Of a stretch of 64,000 nt of DNA, positions 21,775 to 34,200 are shown piece after piece. The DNA lies in contig OX104130.1 of NCBI GenBank assembly GCA_944470555.2, forward strand, positions 59,553,491 to 59,617,490, in the 5' to 3' direction. Both the position numbers and the translations under genes were made by a program. The DNA is from Heterobilharzia americana (taxonomy: Eukaryota > Platyhelminthes > Trematoda > Strigeidida > Schistosomatidae). A model generated the notes under the pieces. That model worked only from the letters and a program-made list of their open reading frames with translations. It made no database searches and had not been told where the DNA came from. Within the stretch, counting starts at the first letter, position 1. The number at the start of each line of letters is the position of its first letter.

Positions 21775-23480
21775 CTGCACCAGCTTCAAAAACCCACGCG
21801 TTACAACCACCTCCTGTAACTCGTCCAGAAATACCACCAGCAGCGTGGCTGTAAAACTACCAGTGAACACAAACCCTCCGACCAAAGTCGAAGTCCTGAA
21901 TGCAATAAAGCCACTGAAATGTGGGAAAGCAGCTGGACCAGGTGGAATCCCACCAGAAGCACTGAGGACAAGCGCAGAGACAACAGCGGACATGCCCACA
22001 CCACTACTTTAGAAGGCCTAATAGGAAGGGAGGGCACTTGGAGATTGGGAGAAGGGCTATCCTGCCATGCTCCCGAAGAAGAGTGACCTAAGTCTCTGCA
22101 AGGACTGGCGCGGAATCACGTTCCTGTCCACCCACAGCAAGCAAAATATTAAGCCGCATCATCCTGGACAGACTTAAAGATGCACTGAATTCAAAACTAC
22201 GACCGGGACGGAGAGGCTTCAGGAAGTACAAATCATGTGTGGACCAAATTGCAACGCTTCGCATCATCATAGAACAGGGTATAGAATGGCAGTGAATCCT
22301 CTGCCTCAACTTCGTTGACTGTGAAAAGGTCTTTGACAGCGTCTACCGGGATGTAATTTGGCAGCTGCTTCAACACCATAGAGTGACACAAACTTTTGTC
22401 AACCTTATTCAGCAACCATATGAAGAAGCCACATACCGAGTAATCCACAACAGATAACTCAGTGATGCTTTTGAAGTGAAGAGAGGAGTGAAAAAAAGGC
22501 TGTCTAATATCACCCATTATATTCGGGATTGTGGTAGATTGGATCGTGCAACAAACTGTGAGAAGCGAGAAGATGGAGATACGCTGTTTGACTGCGGAGA
22601 AGAACCTAGAAGATTTGGATTTTGCCGACGATGACTTACGTCTAACGTCACACAAACTTGAAGATCTACAGGCGGAAACTAACAAGTTGACAGAAGAGGC
22701 AGGGCAGCGAAGGAAGACGGGACCTCCTTCAAGTGAACGTAGAGAAGACAGGGATGATGAAGGTGCCCAACCACCACCAACAACAAGAACAGCAAGCTCA
22801 AACCACCATCAACATGACAAACTTAAAGAAAGTAGTCTCTCTCACCTACCCAGGTAAGGCAGCTTCGCCTGAACTACAGGCGGCAGAGACGAGGACGTCA
22901 AAGCCAGCCAGGATCGGAAAAGCAAGACGCTTTCACTAGCCTGAAACCAGTATGGAGATCTACTGCACTGCACTCAGCATAAAGAACAAGATCCAGATTT
23001 TCATCACCAACGTGAAGTCAGTGCTTCTGTATGGCTCAGAGACTTGGTGCGTTGCGAAAGGGATTTCCAACAAACTACAGACATTCATCAACAACTGCCT
23101 ACGCTGACTCATTACTGGAGCTCAGATGGCTAGAATGATGAGAATAAGCAACAAGGAACTCTGGCTAACTGGCTGGCTGGCTGACAACCAACCAACTACG
23201 AACCCATCTCAACAAATATGCAGAAGGAAGTGGAGATGGATTGGGCATACACTGAGAAGACCGACTGGGGACATCAGGAGGCAGGCCAGTTGCTCGAGTG
23301 GAACCCAGATAGGGAGCGACGAGTTGGGCGTCCGCGGTGGGTGTGACATGGGGGAGATCGTGTGTGGAAGAAGTGAGAGCTTGTGGGCAGTGGTGAAGCC
23401 AGGCTCAAAAGTGTGCAAAGAGGGTGGGGTGGAGACGTTCTACTGAACCCCTATGTCCCATTAGGATTCCGCGGGACAAA
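21775..23480 (+). pseudogene. RTE-clade LINE copy C
   Basis: It starts at the RT fingers with TNPPTKVEVLNAIKPL and CGKAAGPGGIPPEALRT, then DLSLCKDWRGITFLS. Motif A, FVDCEKVFDSVYR, is near 22300, and motif C FADD is intact at 22621-22632. It ends with KVQTETW-like, CRRKWRWIGHTLRRPTGDIR and a YVPLGFRGTNNN-like end near 23475. Several frameshifts break it. The repeated GGCTGGCTGGCTG at 23165 is a small slippage expansion. The tail GGGACAAATAAC matches the other copies. CR1 copy 2 sequence begins shortly after, in the opposite orientation. Confidence 0.82.
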
Positions 23481-23739
23481 TAACAATATTATGATATTGG
23501 ATGAGGCTGTTTCCAGCTGTTCACCTTTGTTTTTCGCTCATCTCAACGATACATGCTTTAGCTATACACATTTACGATAGCTGAAGTTCAAATTCCCCCG
23601 CTCGTTCTTCATGTTCACTGTGTTTGATGGCGACAGCTTTTTCATTAGTGTATTGAGGCTCTATCGGATTTCGATGCGTAAAATGTATGTTACTGGATTT
23701 CTCACTCTGATTTTAGATTTGTTGCTTTATTATAGGGGG

Positions 23740-23912
23740 CTGAGCCCATAATAATCCTCTTCCAGTAGATTTCTATGCTTATCCAATCCCCTCGTGACCG
23801 AGTCAATTAATGATTTGGGCACCACCTCTTCCGGGAGTCTGTTCCAGATGTCGATCACTCGGCTCCGGAACCAGTAATCTGAGGAGGCCATGTTCGTTCT
23901 CTGCTTTTGTAG
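23740..23912 (-). pseudogene. CR1 copy 2, C-terminal block
   Basis: The minus-strand frame reads MASSDYWFRSRVIDIWNRLP then EEVVPKSLIDSVTRGLDKH and ends YYGLSPL before a stop at about 23740. The W-N-x-L-P-x-E-V-V block is the hallmark C-terminus of CR1/L2 polymerases. Confidence 0.8.
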
Positions 23913-23999
23913 TCTTCTACTATGTCCTGTGAGGTGTTTTTCGACCTAGTGGGAAGGAAAAAAGAGGATGGGTCCGGTCCAAAGTCATTTCTTAGAATC

Positions 24000-25032
24000 C
24001 CGTACAGCCTGGTTAGGTCTCTCCTGTACCGCAGGACAAAGTGAAGAGGTTCGCCCCCTTAAGTCAGCCCTCATAGGTGAGGTCAGCCATCGTGGGGATC
24101 ATATGAGTGGCTGACCTCTGAACTCTCTCTAGAAGGTCTGCGTCACCCTGCGGACAAGGATTGGCCACCTGTGTACAATCTTCAACTTTAGACCTCATTA
24201 AGGATGCATGCATTGATAGGCATCAGCCACTTCTCTGACCAGGTAAACAAGCTGTTCAGGTCTGCCCGAAGTGCACGTATACCCACATCGTTCCCAATTT
24301 CCGCCAGAAATTTATATCATGAGAGTAGAGACCCACTGGGGGATTTCATGATATTTGGTGGCTCATTTACGTGTGGGAGAAACAGCAAGGGGCCCAGGAC
24401 TATGCCTTACGACACTCCACTCTCTACCGACTTCCAAGTGGAGAGTTGAGAAGTGATCCTAACTCATTGCCTCCGATCAACAAGAAAGTCTCTAATCCGT
24501 GTGAACAGGCTGCCGGTGATTCCAAAACTTTTCAGTTTTCCGAGCAACCAGGAATGAGGTACTTTATCGAAAGTCTCACCGGAGTCGGTGAAAATGACCG
24601 TTACAGGTATCCTATCATCTTTAGACTTAACCCAATTTTCTCTGACTGTAAGGAGTTCGTCAAGCAGGAGAAATTTCTACGAGAACCATGCTGTGAACGA
24701 GACAATAGAGTGTTGCTGTCTAGGTGGACTGTGGTGGCTTTCTAGATCACTCTTTCTAGGACTTCCGCCACAGTACCAGTCAAACTTACCGGTCTGTAAC
24801 TTGATGGGAGCTGCCTAAAACCCGCCTTGTGGATACGCGTTACTATGGCATCCCTCCAGTCATAGGGAAGTGTGCTTCCAATGAGGGATGGTCTGAACAT
24901 AGTAGCCAAAGGGCCGGCTACACAGATTGCAAGCTCTCTAATCAGCCTTGGGTACTGCTCGCCCGGTCCCGTTGATTTTTCCACGCCGAGATTACTTGCT
25001 ATCCAGAATTCATCATTGCTATCGTTATCCAC
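24000..25032 (-). pseudogene. CR1 copy 2, reverse transcriptase
   Basis: Minus strand. The fingers PRLIRELAICVAGPLATMF and SYRPVSLTGTVAEVLERVI lie at 24960-24745. HGSRRNFSCLTNSLQ is near 24690. Motif A reads FTDSGETFDKVPHSWLL at about 24590-24545. Motif B, GIVLGPLLFLPHVNEPP, is preceded by a stop near 24400. The YADD motif cannot be found; the region after motif B looks shortened. MPINACILMRSKVEDCTQVA is near 24220. Confidence 0.75.
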
Positions 25033-25699
25033 CGAGTCTATACTGCTTCTACTGTTGGATAAGTGTGCACAGATTTCTGCGTGAAGACCTCAGCAGAGCA
25101 TCCAGCCGTTGGTTCTGCTTTTTCCCAATCGCCCTCAACAAAACAGCCAGTTTCGGTCCCATTGGTTAGAGTGGGTATACCACGACACATCTTATTTCTC
25201 TGGTTCATACAGAAAAATGACCTTATCCGATGTTACAGTGCAGCCTAGGCAAGACATGTTTCAAAGCATATTCGAGACCGGCGGATAGCAGCAATACTTT
25301 CATTGCGAGCTCTTTCGTAACGCTTCACCATTTCTGGTGTACCGAGGTGGGTGGCAAGGCTCCAACACTTTCTTACGCCGTAGCAAGATTCGGATTTCAT
25401 GGTTTATCCATGTAGGACAGCGTTTCCGCCCCCCGGAACACTCCACGAATGAACCGTTGAGTCACTCGCGCATATAACTGTTTGAAGGAGTACCACGCAC
25501 CTTCAACTGGGGCTTCCGGATTGACTGCTCAGTCCTCCGAAGAGGCTGCCAGGTAGATAGCTTCCACATTTGCTTTCCATATGTTGAGTCTAGTTGGGGC
25601 ATCGGGCTGGTACTAGGCGTGCGCCGTGAATCTGAAGATAATCACAGCGTGATCACTTTTACCAAGGGGTGTTAAATGCTGGAAGAAGCATACATCATC

Positions 25700-26245
25700 T
25701 CCACGCTAAAATACCAAGTCTATAACAGATGGAGCGTGCCGATGATCGTATCTGGTTGCTGTCCTAATGCGTTGTATGAGGGCTAAGGAAATCGATTTTT
25801 CCACCAAGCTCTGGTCAAACGAATCTCGTGGTGTTTTTGTTGTCAGTCTATCGCAGTCAACTGATGGTGCGTTGAAGTCTCCTACAACTAGACATTGCAT
25901 TTATCTGTCCAGATGGTCAGCTTATTCAGAAGGAAGCCTGATGCCCCACACCCAGGACTTCGATTTATTACGTTAACATCTTTCCACTTGCGTTTTAGTC
26001 CGCAGCACACCATTCCTTTCCAACTGTTTCTATGGCTTTCACAGTTAAGGTGTTCTTAGCGTAAAGGGTGACACCACTACCTCTGGGTGCTGACTTATCA
26101 CTTCTAAAAGGGACGAATCCTCCTAGATGTGTTTCGCTGTCACTGATCTAAGAAGACAGCCAAGTTTCTGAGATAGCAATGATGTCAGAGCTTTCTATGC
26201 TTGCCACATTATTAGGTCCAGCCCACTTGTTCAAGACTACGCGCA
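25700..26245 (-). pseudogene. CR1 copy 2, endonuclease domain
   Basis: Minus strand. ASIESSDIIAISETWLSS near 26220-26150 is the motif around the catalytic glutamate. GGFVPFRSDKSAPRGSGVTL is near 26120-26060. VVGDFNAPSVDCDRL follows near 25890-25850 with the conserved DxN pair, and SVIDLVF near 25720. These are the blocks of the APE-type endonuclease of CR1/L2 LINEs. A stop after SETWLSS and a frame change break it. Confidence 0.75.
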
Positions 26246-26400
26246 TCTGTGTATAAGACAAGGAAACTATTTAAATGTGTTTCCGTCCTATCCATAGAGG
26301 CTTAGTCATCGTTTGTTGCCGAAACCTTACTACAAGAAAACCACTACTTTCAGATCTGGCTCTCCAGCTGCTAATCTGGATTTCAATTCTGCATCTGCTT

Positions 26401-26694
26401 CTAATTTTTTGTCTGATCAGCAACAGCCAAATCCTTCTGCGAGAACACCTCAGATCCGCGAAGTCTATGGGCATCCTTCAGAATCCGGCGCATCTCATCT
26501 GCTGACCTGAACACGACTTTGAGTAGCCGAAACTTGTTTTCAGTAGCGACTGTCTCCTGTTTTCTCACTCCATATATCTTAAGTGGGGTGACACCCGGAA
26601 TGTTTTCTGGTAAAAGGTGGTTTGTTAAACTTTGTACCTTGCCAAGGTCATGTTCGAAGCGCTTACGTGATTCTAGGTCTCTACTTTCTTCCAC
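26401..26694 (-). pseudogene. CR1 copy 2, ORF1 second part
   Basis: A 97-codon minus-strand frame, charged and helical in character (RKRFEHDLGKVQSL; NKFRLLKVVFRSADEMRRIL). In CR1/L2 elements a region of this kind follows the finger and acts in RNA binding. The assignment rests mainly on position between the finger and the endonuclease. Confidence 0.6.
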
Positions 26695-27344
26695 CTTGGA
26701 GGACTACGGACCCGTCAAAGAGCTCCACTACACTTTTGCTCCCTGGAATGATGACGACCGGTTCAGTGACCGTTATTGGCTTCTTAGCATGCCGTTTAGG
26801 CCCAGTTGCCTGCCATTTTTCAGAGTCGGGTGTGCAAGATTTGCTAAAACCCAGTCTACAGACCTGGACTCTGAGAGCCTCCAAAAGGACATGGATCTCA
26901 CTCTGTGTGGTTTTCATGGATGATTTTGTCGCCAGACTGGATGGGACCTGCGGCCTACATGGTTCTGCCGTGGGAACTGACAGCGCTTCGCTCCTGTGTT
27001 TTTCATCTAAAGTAGACCTCGTCTTACGGCCGCAGTTTTCAGGCTGGGTCTTCCAACTCCGGATTTGCGAGAAATAGAAGATGTATGCCTCACTCCACTT
27101 AGTATAGTTTTCTCTGAGTCGCTGTCAGTAAGCCTAGTGGGTAGTCCACGCACCCGACCTGCGGGTTGTCATGGCACGTTCTTTAAATTTTGCACAGCGA
27201 TCAACGCGTCAGTGGATGCTGTGTTGGTATCACTGTCACAGTTATCGGCTTAGACTTTCGATGGCAGTTTCCCAGCTATCGTATTCAGAAATGTTTCTGC
27301 TCTCCTACCAGAATGCGAATATCCAAGCAGTTTGACGTGCAAAG

Positions 27345-27548
27345 TCAGACACTTCCTGCTTTGCTGTGTCTCCTATATGCCGAGGGTGTGAGGCTTGTGC
27401 AGTTATCGTGGGACCAACTCCTACATTCGATACACTGCATACCAGAAGTCACTGTGAATGGGCGCCCGGCCCTACCACGAGCATTTTTACGACAATTTTG
27501 GCTCACAATGTAGCAAAAACTACAGAAATTCGCCCAGTAAACATTCAT
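27345..27548 (-). pseudogene. CR1 copy 2, ORF1 zinc-finger part
   Basis: A minus-strand frame with MQCIECRSWSHDNCTSLTPS, a C-x2-C-x-W-x-H-x2-C arrangement like the second half of a PHD finger, as found in ORF1 proteins of some CR1 elements. The first cysteines are not clearly seen. A stop ends it at 27345. Confidence 0.6.
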
Positions 27549-27560
27549 GTCTCACTTTGA

Positions 27561-30500
27561 TCGAATAATATTCCGATTAGGGCAAAAAGGCGACAGTCTT
27601 TGGTGTGGAAGCACAAAAAGCTCAGACAATCCAGCTGGACGTGAAAAGTCACTCCCCTTTTTTTAACTTGTGATGGTTTATTTCGTTCTTGTGCTGACTG
27701 TTGTGCTTGTGGCTACCACACTGTTTCCGCTTTGAAGTCCGGATTGCGTGTGCTCGTATTTAATGTTTAACTATCTCTTTCACTGATAAAATGACCAAAC
27801 TAGGAGTGATTTGACTGTATCCTGATACTGAATTAACACAAGCTTTGTCAAGTAAGATTTCGCGTCTGTGCTTATTGAAGTAGTAGATTGTCTAGCCAAA
27901 ATGTGTTCTTGGCTTCTGAGTCTGCACTGAAACTTGTTGAGTGAACGTTTATTCGCCTGAATACTTCCGATCCAATTTGGTAACCTCAAACGGACTTAGC
28001 AGCCGCTCATGCTGCCAATTTAACCGCATGTTAACAGAAGTTGCAGCGAAGTATATCCATTCCTATCGGCCATAGGTCAGATGGAGTTTTCACACAGTAG
28101 ACAAGATGGTAGCTATATCTTGCCCTTTCTTCGTCAATGCTTCAGGATAATGGAACTCATTGAAAAAGAGTGCGCATGCAACGTCAAGTCCATCAGCTGA
28201 CGGAGACAGCTTACCATGTGTGGGATGGCTACGGCAACCATCGGCAACATGAGTGGAACGTGTGGTGCCCACAATACTTCCCCGAATTACACAAGATGCA
28301 ATCACATCATTTTTTGAAAAATGAAACCCATTTCCCACTAACTGTGAATGACCGCTGGGAAAAAATCCGATCTGAACCAGCGAAAACTACTTTACTTTAT
28401 GAGTCTTCAGTTTTCGTAGCGGTGGTGAGTGTTCGACTTGATAGGTTGCTTTACAGATACGAAAACAAATGACTAAGACTGAAGTTGAATATCAGCCGAC
28501 TGTGATCATGAGTAGGGTAACTAGCCAATAGTGACCTTATTCGTTTTGCAGCCCATACGGCGACAGAATGGAAATATATTAAGCAGGCAACCGGCATTAC
28601 ATATGTGGCCAAAAGACGCAAAATTGTTCTTATCGTAAAAACATGTATTAGACCAAGTTGCAAACCTATTACTTTTTGTTACTGCCATTTATACCGGAAA
28701 GACCTCCAGTGTGAAGGCAAGACGAGCCTCTCGGCATGCGGATAAGAAGAACCAGAGTGAATTCAGGAGAAAAATTTGAGCGAGGGGTTTGGATAAAGCA
28801 AACGCAACAAGCACAACGATCGGAGATAATACATTCGCCTCAGTATTTTTCTGTCTTGTCTATTTTAAGGTAGTCAGTGCGAGGGCAACACTTCCACTTG
28901 CTGAACTCGTAAATTTTCACATGCGCATCCTACTTGGATGTTTCACCATTCAGCCATGCAGGACTCATATCCCCTAGTGAGAGAATAGGTTAGGATTGAG
29001 ATTACCTGCCACAAAAACATGTGTGGTTTACACGGTAACTTATAGTTACCTGTAAAGGTGATGTTTGCCTGTATATTGAGGGATAAATATCATTATTTTT
29101 ACTCTCGATCCGAAACATCACACTCCTTTAAACGGGCGTAATAGCTGAATGCGAAATGGTGGTATTAACACTGTAAAGGAGCATCCATCCTAGGTGTGTC
29201 TATCAAGATACCATCTTGTCTTTTCTTGAGGAAGCAGTCCAAGAGGAAATCTCAAGTGGGAAAAAGTTCAACCTTCTTTCCTATCAGGGATATGGTCGCA
29301 ATCACTCGAGTCCCGACTTCAATATTTGTTTAACAGTCATGGCTTCTGCCAGAAAAATTCGAGATTTTAAGATCTGCCGTTAACCTACATATCAGGGCTG
29401 TTCACCGAGGTCTCTAATGAAGGGTCAGAATAGCACGGGATTTCGCCTGGCTTATGAGCGTGTCAAATAAGTGGGAGATGTCGGCAATGAAGAAATCTGT
29501 GGCTATAGGTAAGTATGACGCGACCAGTATACAGGATGAAAATTAGGAGCTCTAGTCACCACGGTTTCCTCAGAACATGGGTGGTGACAGCAGTATACAG
29601 TTTTCACCAGATATTGTATTTCAAAGAAGAGGTACGGTGAACGGCGATTACCGGATAAAAAATGCCTGATAAATATTGCATCTAGGTGGCAAACCGTCTA
29701 CTTTCTCTGTTTCTATAGGTCCCTAACTGGATGAACCTTGTTTGATCCGCGTATTATTTGGCAGCCAGTGCACTACCAAGATACAAGCGCCTTGCCAAGA
29801 CATTTGGTTGTCTTCAGATGGGTTGGTTTAGCTGACATACCATGAGGCTTTCCCACTATTTGGTTTCACAAGCGGATGCTTCCTCAATGTTCTGAGCTAC
29901 ATATGACCAAACATTTCTTGGAGGTTTGGTAGGCTAAAAGTACAACTGTTCGTAGGCTTCAGTAGCTCCGGATAACGCTTCTGTTATGTCTGCAACGCTT
30001 AGGGCTCATAAAGAGGGCTGAAGATTCACTAAGGTCATTTATGTGGTTGTTATCTGACTGCTTTATCTTTTGGGGTTCACATGGCTGTATTTCAGTTGCT
30101 AATAACATCTCGTTAATAGAAGTATTCCTTTTGATTCCAGCTCAAGTGCCTTAGACCTGCCACAGATATAAGCGGCATCATGCTTGGAACGTGCTGCCCT
30201 AACGTACTGATGCGTTTAGCTTCGTTTCCACTTTTCTCAGAAATAATCACATGTGAGTCTATTCGGAGGAAGTTTTCATCTGCGAAACAATGGTTACGCA
30301 AGAAACGAGTGTCCGCGAAAACCAAAACCTTCACTTAGTTGCCACTGTCACCCTCCGAACGGACATCTGTCTGGCATGTCTGGTTATCTCGATCAGCTAC
30401 TATGGCTCACGTTACTGCACCTGCAGCTCCTTACATCTCATTCGACCATGCATCTTGAAATTGTTGGTAGCCTATTTTAATTTTATGGATTTTCCCCTCT

Positions 30501-31480
30501 TCATTTGGCTTATAAGTTTGTCGTGGTCCTCCAGCCCGCCTACCCAACAAAATTAGTAGTAGCTATGACTTTGTCGAGCCTGATCCTAAAAACACCAAAA
30601 CTGCAGCCTCCCTGTAATTGACAACTGACAATTTCTCTGCGGTAACTAAGTCTGGGGCTATGGGGTGCATAAGCGGCTCAAAGGATCTCTGGTCAAACCT
30701 AGTGGAACTATCACGAGTACCAGTGTTCGAAAAAATCAAATTCTTATCCCTTACAGCACTCATAACACACCTATCTTCGGCCAGTGGGAACCATGTCTTG
30801 CTTCCAGACTTAACTCGCACCCTGACCTGCCTATAAAGGATACCAAGTAAGAATGACAGGGAACCAAATGCGAACCCCTGACTAAACCCTTCGTTAACGG
30901 TGAAGGTTGATACATATATGGCTTTACTTTGACCGGAGGGGATGTGGCTTCTGGGAGCAACGTTCGTAAGAAGTGGGTACATTCTCCATATGATACAAAC
31001 ATACCGGACCAATGTGAGGCCTCGACGGAGCGCCATTCATGTACGTGTTTCTGGTACATCTGCCCACGGTGGCGCGTGAGAACACTTCTATGCACAAGGT
31101 CACTTAGAAAGAACATGAAAACATTCCAGTGGCTGCTCATATGCCAGTATTCGCATAAACCACTACCATGAGTGGTTGTTAAAACCAAGATGGTCAGTGA
31201 GATTTCACAGACAGTCGTACATGTGAGTCGGCTGCCAGCCGTAAGACAAACCACATCAACCTGAAACCCTGACGTCGCTGTAACGAATACCTTTACTGTA
31301 AATCACGAAGAAGAACCAGGGTGAAACTTTCCTACACAATCCAACCATGGTACTTGACAACATGAATACTGAACATGGACTGAATTCATCAGCCTAAATA
31401 ACATTCCGGTATGCCAAAATATTTCTCATGAGAAGGGAGAATTGTTGGATTTCCATCAGTTGCAAACGTTACGCTGCACA
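27561..31480. other. Decayed repeat-rich sequence, not classified
   Basis: GC content falls and rises within this stretch. Minus-strand frames at 30563-31036 and 30760-31254 overlap each other and show no known domain. I found no LTRs, RT motif or RNA gene. It is likely 5' flank or UTR of the CR1 element plus older insertions. Confidence 0.35.
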
Positions 31481-34200
31481 CTAGGACTGAGCAACCTAGA
31501 GGCAAAGCTACGTCAGCTCAACAGTGGCAGCCATCCACGTCCAGGGAAGCCATCACCGATGGGGGTGACGTCGTGATTGGTTATGCAGACCAAAAGCCTC
31601 TTTTCGCCGTCAGACAGAGTGTTAAACGACCGGTCGTCCAGTGCTAAGGCCAAGCCATGTCGACCGTGATCAGGGAGAAAAATACTTTAATGCGTGCCCC
31701 ACACGCTGAGATCGACAGCCATGATTACTCATGGCATGCCAAATCTAACAGCAAGCATATCAGGATAGAATTCAACCCATAGTAGTTGACGGTGAGTGGC
31801 TGCTGAAGAGAATGGGACTAAGCGAAGTAACGGTGGCGGCGATCATCACACTTTTACGTCCTGGACATTAGGCGACGGTGGCGATGATCAGACTGATCGT
31901 TGTCAACATCGGATGTCCGGACTCCTAAAATGAGTGCCGCAGACATGACATGCAGTCAAGGATGCCATTGGAGTGGTTGTTCACTGTCGCGAAAGAAAAC
32001 CTAAGAAGTCACTACGACGAAAAACAACAGTCCTCCTTCGTGCTGTCACCACAACTGTGACTGGACACGATGACATCCAAACTGACAAACTTGACCCAGC
32101 GACGAATGCAGAAACCACCCCGGGAGACCCTACTGGGAAGGTTTCATTAGGACTTTCGCCACTACGTGCAGCCCTCCACAGTCCACCACAACTAGAACAC
32201 TCCTGTTGCGAGAGGCACTTCAAATACCTTAACAGACATGTATTTGAACTTAGGGGTCAGACGGAGGGACTACGAACCCTGTTTCTACCTTGCCTCAAAG
32301 ATTGTAACCGTTACAGAAACTTGTTTGTCATCGGATACCGGCGATATCGGCTAAGCCGTACCGTTGGGGCTCCCTGACTCCACTTGGTGCCATTTCACTG
32401 TCTAATGCACTGGGCATCTGGTGCGGAGTGGTCTATTGAGCTCCTGCTAATAACGTGCGACAGAATCTAGAGGTGCTTCCAGCATTATCCCCAGTAATGA
32501 CTATTGGTTGCGATTTAGATATCACAGCAGGGAGTTTTAATGTTCAGACTCCTAACGTTGGCCAGGACAGGGCGACTTCAAAACTCAGAAGTCCGACCGG
32601 AACCTGCTCGAAACCATCAATGTGCTGGACTGCACGAAAATGTTGGCTGTGATACGCGTTAGGTGTATGGCAGTAAAGCGCTCAGAGTGGACTAACTTCT
32701 CACTACCGAACATTTGCTAGCAGAAGACCTTTAGGTCCAAACCCTTGTCAGCAGTAGCGGTCACGATATAGCAGCGTTTAACCTGGGTGGTAAGGGAACA
32801 GTTACTATGGTAGAAACACCCCCTCGCTTCGCTGCAGAGAGACAAACCACATGTCTTTGAACCATTGTCTATTGGCAGCATCATGGCACCAGGATTAGGG
32901 TACCTTACCGTTTGACTACTACCGAGAAATAGTTACAGATAACACTTTGAGTGCTGTTTCTAAAAAGGTCTCAGGAGTCACAACAGCAGCTGAGGACTGA
33001 ACTTCATGGCTGAGATGAAGTGCTGAAGCATGTCACAAATAAGGAATCTCCGGAAGAATTTCAGGTAATAGCGCATATGCTATTCTAGGGGACTGATGTA
33101 ACTTCACTGTGAGGTGGGACAGGGCATGTTCCCGAAAACTTTGCACAGGGGTCTGAGGTGAATTCTAAGAATCTATATCGGTTCGTAATGGTAGGAAAAT
33201 CTACCAGACAGGGAGCTTGTGTCGTAAAAGGTCTGAACTGGTGACTTCTTCGTGCTGGAGCTTGCCAAAACCTTTGGGGCCATCGTCGGCACCCAACCAG
33301 ACTTTCCATCATCCAATCAAAATAACGATCTGCTTGAGCAAACTTCAACACTACTGAATATAGGGAAATCGCGCGCAATGAACGTACAACTTTCCATGGT
33401 CCGCGAGAAGCCGTCAAGCCTCTGCTTAGGGAAATTCTCAGGATGTGGCAACACTTGGCCATCTTTGTTGAAGCTGAATGCAAGTGTATGACGTGGCTCG
33501 CTGTGCAACCTGTTTCAATACTCTCTGGGCAAACCCATGCTGCCACTGAGGTGAAAACACGTTATTCTTTCTCCCACATACAAAGAAAGAGACCGGCAGG
33601 ACCCAAAGTGCCGTTTACGTAAGCTGCTTCTGTCAGTGTTGTTGAAATGGTGGCGGTCCTGATGGATAGTTATGTCAGAGAAAGACTTGGACAAAAAGGA
33701 AGCATCAGTTGATGCTCAACATAGTTTCCGAAGATGTTGGTTCCGCCACTAGAAACTTTCGGCAGCCTGTGATAAATGAACTGCATGATGGGACCTCCAA
33801 GTCTCCGTTTCTGTGATTTTCAAAGCCATTGACAGTCTCATACGTCATTTCCGTGCCCATAAAAACAAGGTTGGTCGTCGGCTGTCAGATGCCGACTTGG
33901 CTGGACGCCAGACATCCGAGTCCCCGGAAAAAGGGAATTCCACGGATGGGACTATGGCAGTCCCCGTGATCACCCAAAGATAACTGCCTGGCAGTGAACA
34001 AAGACTCCTGCTCTTTCATACATTTTTTATCGCCGGGTTTGTCGCCACTGAAACACAGCAAGCGCCGAGATCGCCACTGCTTCGTCTGCTTCAAGAAGAG
34101 GTTAGAGAGCTATACAGCGACACACCTCTTGCGCTTATCCAACCGTTACGCGGATTCAGTCAATACAACCAATCAATTCCACATCATTCTACCTTGGCCG
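31481..34200 (+). pseudogene. Strongly decayed LINE-like sequence (tentative)
   Basis: GC-rich, with coding-like fragments mainly on the plus strand. A 134-codon frame at 31973-32377 starts arginine-rich (RERKPKKSLRRKT). Near 32535 SFNVQTPNVGQDRATS resembles the start of RTE endonucleases (FNVRTL), and CSKPSMCW follows where a cysteine-rich block is usual. FKAIDSLIRHF near 33820 faintly resembles RT motif A. No intact catalytic motif remains, so the assignment is a guess from block order. Confidence 0.3.

Larger units (their letters stand above)
23600..27560 (-). mobile_element. CR1-clade LINE copy 2, nearly full length
   Basis: The minus strand, read from about 27560 down, shows all parts of a CR1-type element in order. 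ORF1 comes first, with a PHD-like cysteine/histidine block (27548-27345) and a basic region (26694-26401). The endonuclease follows (about 26240-25700), then RT fingers, palm and thumb (25032-24000), and the C-terminal block typical of CR1 (near 23900-23740). Stops and frameshifts occur in every part, so it is a fossil, but few large deletions are evident. The 3' UTR runs to about 23600 and meets RTE copy C, which is on the plus strand. SR1- and Perere-type CR1 elements are known in schistosomes; I do not assign it to one. Confidence 0.8.

Noticed and set aside
30563..31254. Two overlapping minus-strand ORFs of 157 and 164 codons
   Set aside because: They overlap in different frames, show no domain and have no neighbours that fit. 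They are probably chance frames in decayed repeat DNA.
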